Assembly: GCA_002749535.1 (NCBI GenBank)
Contig: MZZL01000391.1
Location: 139,061-203,060, forward strand
Reading direction: 5' to 3'
Length of the DNA stretch: 64,000 bases
Source of the DNA: Apophysomyces variabilis
Taxonomy: Eukaryota > Mucoromycota > Mucoromycetes > Mucorales > Mucoraceae
Below are positions 60,401 to 64,000 of this stretch, one piece after another. Each line of letters begins with the position of its first letter. Position 1 is the first letter of the stretch. The position numbers and the translations under genes are program-made. The notes under the pieces were generated by a model. The model was not told the DNA's origin, made no database searches, and saw only the letters and a program-made list of their open reading frames with translations.

Positions 60401-60432
60401 TTTGCGCCAGTTAAAACGTACTTTTGCGCCAG
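60401..60432 (-). promoter_or_regulatory. Direct repeat TTTGCGCCAG x2 in the methyltransferase promoter
   Basis: TTTGCGCCAG occurs at 60401-60410 and 60423-60432, with starts exactly 22 bases apart (about two helical turns). It lies about 45-75 bases upstream of the methyltransferase ATG at 60358. The core resembles but does not exactly match E2F/MBF-type GCGC sites. A regulatory role is inferred from repetition, phasing and position. Confidence 0.4.
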
Positions 60433-60674
60433 CGAATAAGATAACTTTGGGCTGACTGGGCATGAATATTGCGTTGTTGCTGTAACAGAACACCCACTCT
60501 TGGAAGGAAAGAGCCCGCGCTTTTATTGTACATAATCCACAAATCTTTCTTAGATGCAGTACAGTCTCACTAGCTTGAAATCATACTTCTTCAGATCCGA
60601 TCCGATAGAAAAGATAAGCATTAGCAAAATAATCCTATTGGGAAACATTGCCTAATACACTTACCGTAAACAAT
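60433..60674. other. Short intergenic stretch between methyltransferase and Fanzor relic
   Basis: Contains the remaining methyltransferase upstream flank and the 3' flank of the Fanzor relic. In intact Fanzor loci the guide-RNA region lies at this 3' side; no conserved structure could be recognised by eye. Confidence 0.3.
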
Positions 60675-63535
60675 CTAAATCCCAGGTGGGCAACCCACAT
60701 TCGCAGTGGTGATATTGGTTCGAGTTTGGTCTATATCTGGTCGACTGAAGATTAGTGGGTCGGTTTCCAGTAGACCACATTGATACAGCGGTTTAAAAAA
60801 AAAAGAGATTTTTGGCGGCATTACCATCTCGATTCCACAGGGTACCGCAGGTTCTACAGTCCAGGACACTGTGGTGAGTAGCGCCGTTAAAAATCTTGAC
60901 TTTCTTTAAACTTCTGCTATGGCACGAGTTTCATATCTAGGTAGAATTACATCAGACAAAAAAAAAGTTTGCACATATTATGATGAGTTTGTTTACCGGA
61001 GACGATAGGCACTCGTCCATGGACACAACAAGGGCTTGGTAATTTTTTTCTTTCCATTTTAAGGCTCTTCCATAGCTGACCCACAACTCCTCGGCGGATG
61101 CCCTTTATACTTTATTTGACCTTTGCCAAACATTCCGCTGCCGAAGTCAACAAAAGACATCTTGCCATCATTATCAATCTGTACTTCTCTTTTCTTCCGA
61201 CGAGGGACTCTTCGACTGCTGGTTGTAGACCTAACAGCTAATTCTGGGGGTCTTACTAACGCTGTATCAAACATATCGCTCGTTAAAAATCATGCCATAT
61301 GGAGATAAAATATGTTATATACACTTCTGCAGCTTGAGCAACATTGTTCGCTTCATGCTGGCGTTCCCGTGCTCCCTTCTCGTTCTTTCTCCTGCAATTT
61401 CTTGACCTTTTTATTTTGTTTCTCTTTGGTTTTTTTTTCCTCTTTCTACAATTTTACTTCTTTCCGCCGTGCAACAAAATATTGGTTATCTCCTCTCGCG
61501 CCCGTTGTCTGGCTTTGGTAGTTGTGGAAACGAGAATGACAACGGCCAGAGTGATAGAAACTAAAGATTGCATCTCGATACGTAAAGAAACAGTGACACG
61601 TATTCGGTGTATTGGTCATTTTTAGTTGTTTTATCGGTGGAAAATTTGGATTCGATGTATTCAATACCAGTTGCTTGCTTTTCTTTATCTAACGGCTGGT
61701 TTCTGCGGCCTGATCTAATGACAGCATAATATTCAACAGTCGAACATTTCCTAATTTCGTGCTGATCCACGCCATGACCGTATGAGGATGTAAACAAGTG
61801 TACAATGCATGGATCAAATGCAACAGGTCGGTACAGTGCCTCCTCACTAATTTCAATCTTTGTTACTGTCAACCATCGCCTATTTTCAATGATTTTCAGA
61901 TTCCTGAAAAACGAAGTTTTTATGCTAATTCAAGTGATTGCACCTCCCCATTAATGTCAACCCCGGTTTATTTTCAATCGATGGACTCTAACCAAGGCAT
62001 TAACATTAGCTGGGAGGTACTGTAGAATTGGTTCACTTCGTTAGTGTCCAAATCTTAGAGCCTGATTAATTCCTCTGAATGGCTTTGGGTGCTTTTTGCC
62101 CAGGAGTTGCCCACTGTCTCTCCTGTGCTAAATGTTAGTTAGGGCCATAGTCAGCTGCATAATAGAATATCCTACCTCTCGAGACCATACTTCCTCAGAT
62201 CAAAGCACTGATTAAAGAAATTGAAGTTTGTTTCATACTTGATAGTTGGTTCATGGTTATTGCTGCGTCAATGAACTGATGAAAGTGCTTGCAGTGCGTT
62301 ACCGTTGATCATTACAGAGCTCCAGCCGAACGATGGAAGAGGGACCAGAGAAAACAGGCTTGGCGGAGTGATGCTTTGTTGATCATCATCTTGAATTCCT
62401 GCCAAACCTATGAGAGCTGAAGCCGCCTCGGCTTTTCGATGCGTTAAACCTGAATCTTTGTAGTATAAAGCGGAGCACAGGAGTGTTTGAACCAGGCGAG
62501 GCAGACAAATCAGTGGGACGACAAGGACCGTGTATGCGATGACAGAGCTCATCCAACACTATGTTCGCAGCATTCACTGCACGAATATATACTATACTTA
62601 CTGATGTTATCATCCATTGCAGCTCATCTTCAACGATGGCTTCAACTACATAATCCCAACAGATTGCTTTCGTTGCGCTTTGGTAAGCTCTACTTAGGAC
62701 GCAACGCATTTATAGAATTCATACTGGAACAAGCTGCGCGAATCGATGTATTCAACAAGCAGAAATGCTGTTATTGAAGTTATCGGCTATATGGTTCGTG
62801 TAAGCGGTCTCTAACGTGGTGCATGCGGCTGTAAGAGCGTCGCTGTCTCCGATAAATCCTTATAGAGCATAAATAATTTCTGGATGCTGTTGGCTGAATG
62901 TTTCCGAATATACACGCACGCTGGAGGAGATTTGTATTCTTGTTTGAGACACCTTTCCCAAGTATTAACTGGCAGGCACTGTACCAGAAGCTTTACTAGA
63001 ATATGTAAACCAGAACCTCTGTTTCAGCGTTGCTAATGATATATCTCTTTACAAAGGTCTGCGCTCGGCAAAGCACTTCTCGAACAAAGCTAGATAACTT
63101 ATTAATTTTGCGGTGGTCACGGTGTTCGGCACGGACAATCGAATCAAATGCGATACCCGTTGTATGCATTTCGCTACCAGAAGCGAAAGCTTCTCGAACC
63201 CTTTTCCTTGATAGAGGGAAGATGATTGTCGCACTTAACCGATCTTGCTGCTGTGTGTCCCGTCTGGCCATAAGAACTACACACCACTGAAGAAGTTGAT
63301 GTCTTTGTTTTTGCCGATCGCACTCGGTTCTTCCACGCTTCTTTTCCCTGTTAACTTCAATGTTGTCATCAATAGCATTTCTCTTTCCCGTTAGAAATTA
63401 TGCGATTAGGACTTTGATAACGATTAATCCGGCTTTTTATACCATATACCTTTTACAAGGGGCATTCGCGATTTCTCTTTGTCTTGTGTCCAAGGGCCTG
63501 GCAATCTCGACATATGGCTATGGATCGCCATGTGA
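60675..63535 (-). pseudogene. Degenerate Fanzor (eukaryotic TnpB-like RNA-guided nuclease) gene
   Basis: Read from 63535 downward, blocks of a Fanzor/OrfB-type protein appear in order but in different frames. They are: a zinc knuckle 'CRDCQALGHKTKRNRECPL' (about 63456-63515); 'KKRGRTECDR' and a second knuckle 'GQTGHTAARSVKCDNHLP' (about 63220-63345); 'FDSIVRAEH' and 'LSSFVREVLCRAQTFVKRYI' (about 63010-63160); a helical middle (62270-62710); RuvC-I 'YRPVAFDPCIVHLFTSSYGH' with Asp at 61813-61815 and 'HEIRKCSTVEYYAV'; 'RFHNYQ' (about 61540); 'SFVDFGSGMFGKGQIKYKGH' (about 61100-61170); RuvC-II 'ALVVSMDECLSS' with Glu at 61012-61014; a zinc finger 'NSCHSRSLKKVK' plus 'LDCRTCGTLWNRDGNAAKNL', where the Asp of NRD (60826-60828) is RuvC-III. 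Intact relatives act as RNA-guided DNA nucleases carried by transposons. Frameshifts and stops (for example after HGGKK near 61445) show the copy is dead. Confidence 0.75.
60937..60996 (-). other. Phase-correct 60-nt intron inside the Fanzor relic
   Basis: The stretch begins gtaaac and ends acctag on the minus strand. Removing it joins the RuvC-II segment DECLSSP to I-(stop)-NSCHSRSL in phase 0, which restores the usual short spacing between RuvC-II and the zinc finger. Relatives read roughly DExLTSRxCNxCH here. Confidence 0.55.
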
Positions 63536-64000
63536 GATAAATGAATCCCATATATCAACAACATACCTTGTTGTTTTTTCGGTTTCCTCCACGTTTCGCT
63601 AATATTTTCCTATTACTCTTTTGATAAACGTATTCAAAATAAAAGGGCAAAGGGGCAAACCAAGCGAAACTAAAATTGTTGACAAGAGAAATAACGAATC
63701 TGTTATTAAGAGTGCGTAAGAAAACTGAAAGAAATAGCTGCATAAGGGGGGTGGGAAGGGAAAAGCATCTAAGTTTTGACAACTCTCGGAATCCGATTAC
63801 GAGTCACTTCGATTATTGTTCAATTGACAACATCTTCATAAGAATGTCATTTAAGCCGTTGGAGAAAATGCGTAAACATCGTTTCTTCAAATAATATACA
63901 GGTACCAAATCTATGAATTATTTTGACTTATAATGGATTATTTCGTTTACAGCATAAATATAGATATGAGTAAAGGCATTCATTAAGTTGAATTTATTTG
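63536..64000. other. Right edge, no gene recognised
   Basis: 5' flank of the Fanzor relic. Frames at 63555-63782 (-) and 63676-63894 (+) have no recognisable content. Any upstream exon or terminal repeat of a carrying transposon would lie here or beyond the window. Confidence 0.35.

Noticed and set aside
60580..62205. Similar 21-mers (18 of 21) at about 60577 and 62183 (gaaatcatacttcttcagatc / gagaccatacttcctcagatc)
   Set aside because: Short and imperfect. It could be chance or a remnant of a duplicated codon run, and nothing around the two copies matches.
1..64000. CRISPR array, prokaryotic operon, plasmid or viral genome structure
   Set aside because: No regularly spaced direct repeats were seen. 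Genes carry many spliceosomal introns and eukaryotic domains throughout.

Overview
The window looks like nuclear DNA of an early-diverging filamentous fungus, most likely Mucoromycota (Mucorales-like). This is inferred from dense short GT-AG introns (mostly 35-100 nt), moderate-to-low GC, pyrimidine-rich tracts just before start codons, and gene content: a CABLES-type cyclin, a TAM-domain methyltransferase of the Mucorales type, a Fanzor relic and LINE relics. There are no rRNA genes, CRISPR arrays or convincing tRNAs. Almost all genes are spliced, so the models below were built by joining exons by eye using reading phase and family conservation. Coordinates run from start codon to stop codon and include introns.

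Layout: 0.3-1.7 kb, decayed LINE retrotransposon (+). 2.1-5.7 kb, Sec7/PH protein lacking the canonical glutamic finger (-). 6.3-8.3 kb, FAD aromatic monooxygenase (-). 8.5-10.8 kb, HSE1 (-). 11.9-12.8 kb, THOC5-like (-). 13.1-13.5 kb, small unidentified gene (-). 14.1-15.6 kb, mitochondrial seryl-tRNA synthetase (-). 16.7-18.5 kb, ENT3/epsinR (+). 18.5-21.5 kb, WD40-inositol polyphosphate 5-phosphatase (-). 23.9-27.8 kb, PX-PH-RhoGAP (+). 28.4-30.3 kb, NIPA Mg2+ transporter (+). 31.5-33.5 kb, CABLES-like cyclin (-). 34.6-36.5 kb, V-ATPase subunit H (-). 37.7-39.5 kb, MIC60 (-). 40.7-41.8 kb, divergent septin (+). 42.8-45.5 kb, ALIX/BRO1 (+). 45.6-47.5 kb, TFIIE alpha (-). 48.3-50.2 kb, NAR1 (+). 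51.2-52.6 kb, NudE (+). 53.5-54.5 kb, Derlin (+). 54.6-56.1 kb, decayed Tc1/mariner-type element with inverted termini. 56.9-58.2 kb, cytochrome c1 (+). 58.9-60.4 kb, methyltransferase (-). 60.7-63.5 kb, degenerate Fanzor (eukaryotic TnpB-like) gene (-).

The genes are independent eukaryotic units, not operons. Many serve endomembrane traffic and signalling (Sec7, HSE1, ENT3, 5-phosphatase, ALIX, Derlin, V-ATPase H) or mitochondria (SerRS, MIC60, cytochrome c1). HSE1 (ESCRT-0) and ALIX act in the same multivesicular-body route. I see no evidence that the clustering is functional.

The most notable item is the Fanzor relic at the right end. It keeps two N-terminal zinc-knuckle-like segments, RuvC-I, -II and -III blocks, a zinc finger and an apparently phase-correct intron, but is broken by frameshifts and stops, one of which replaces a zinc-finger cysteine.
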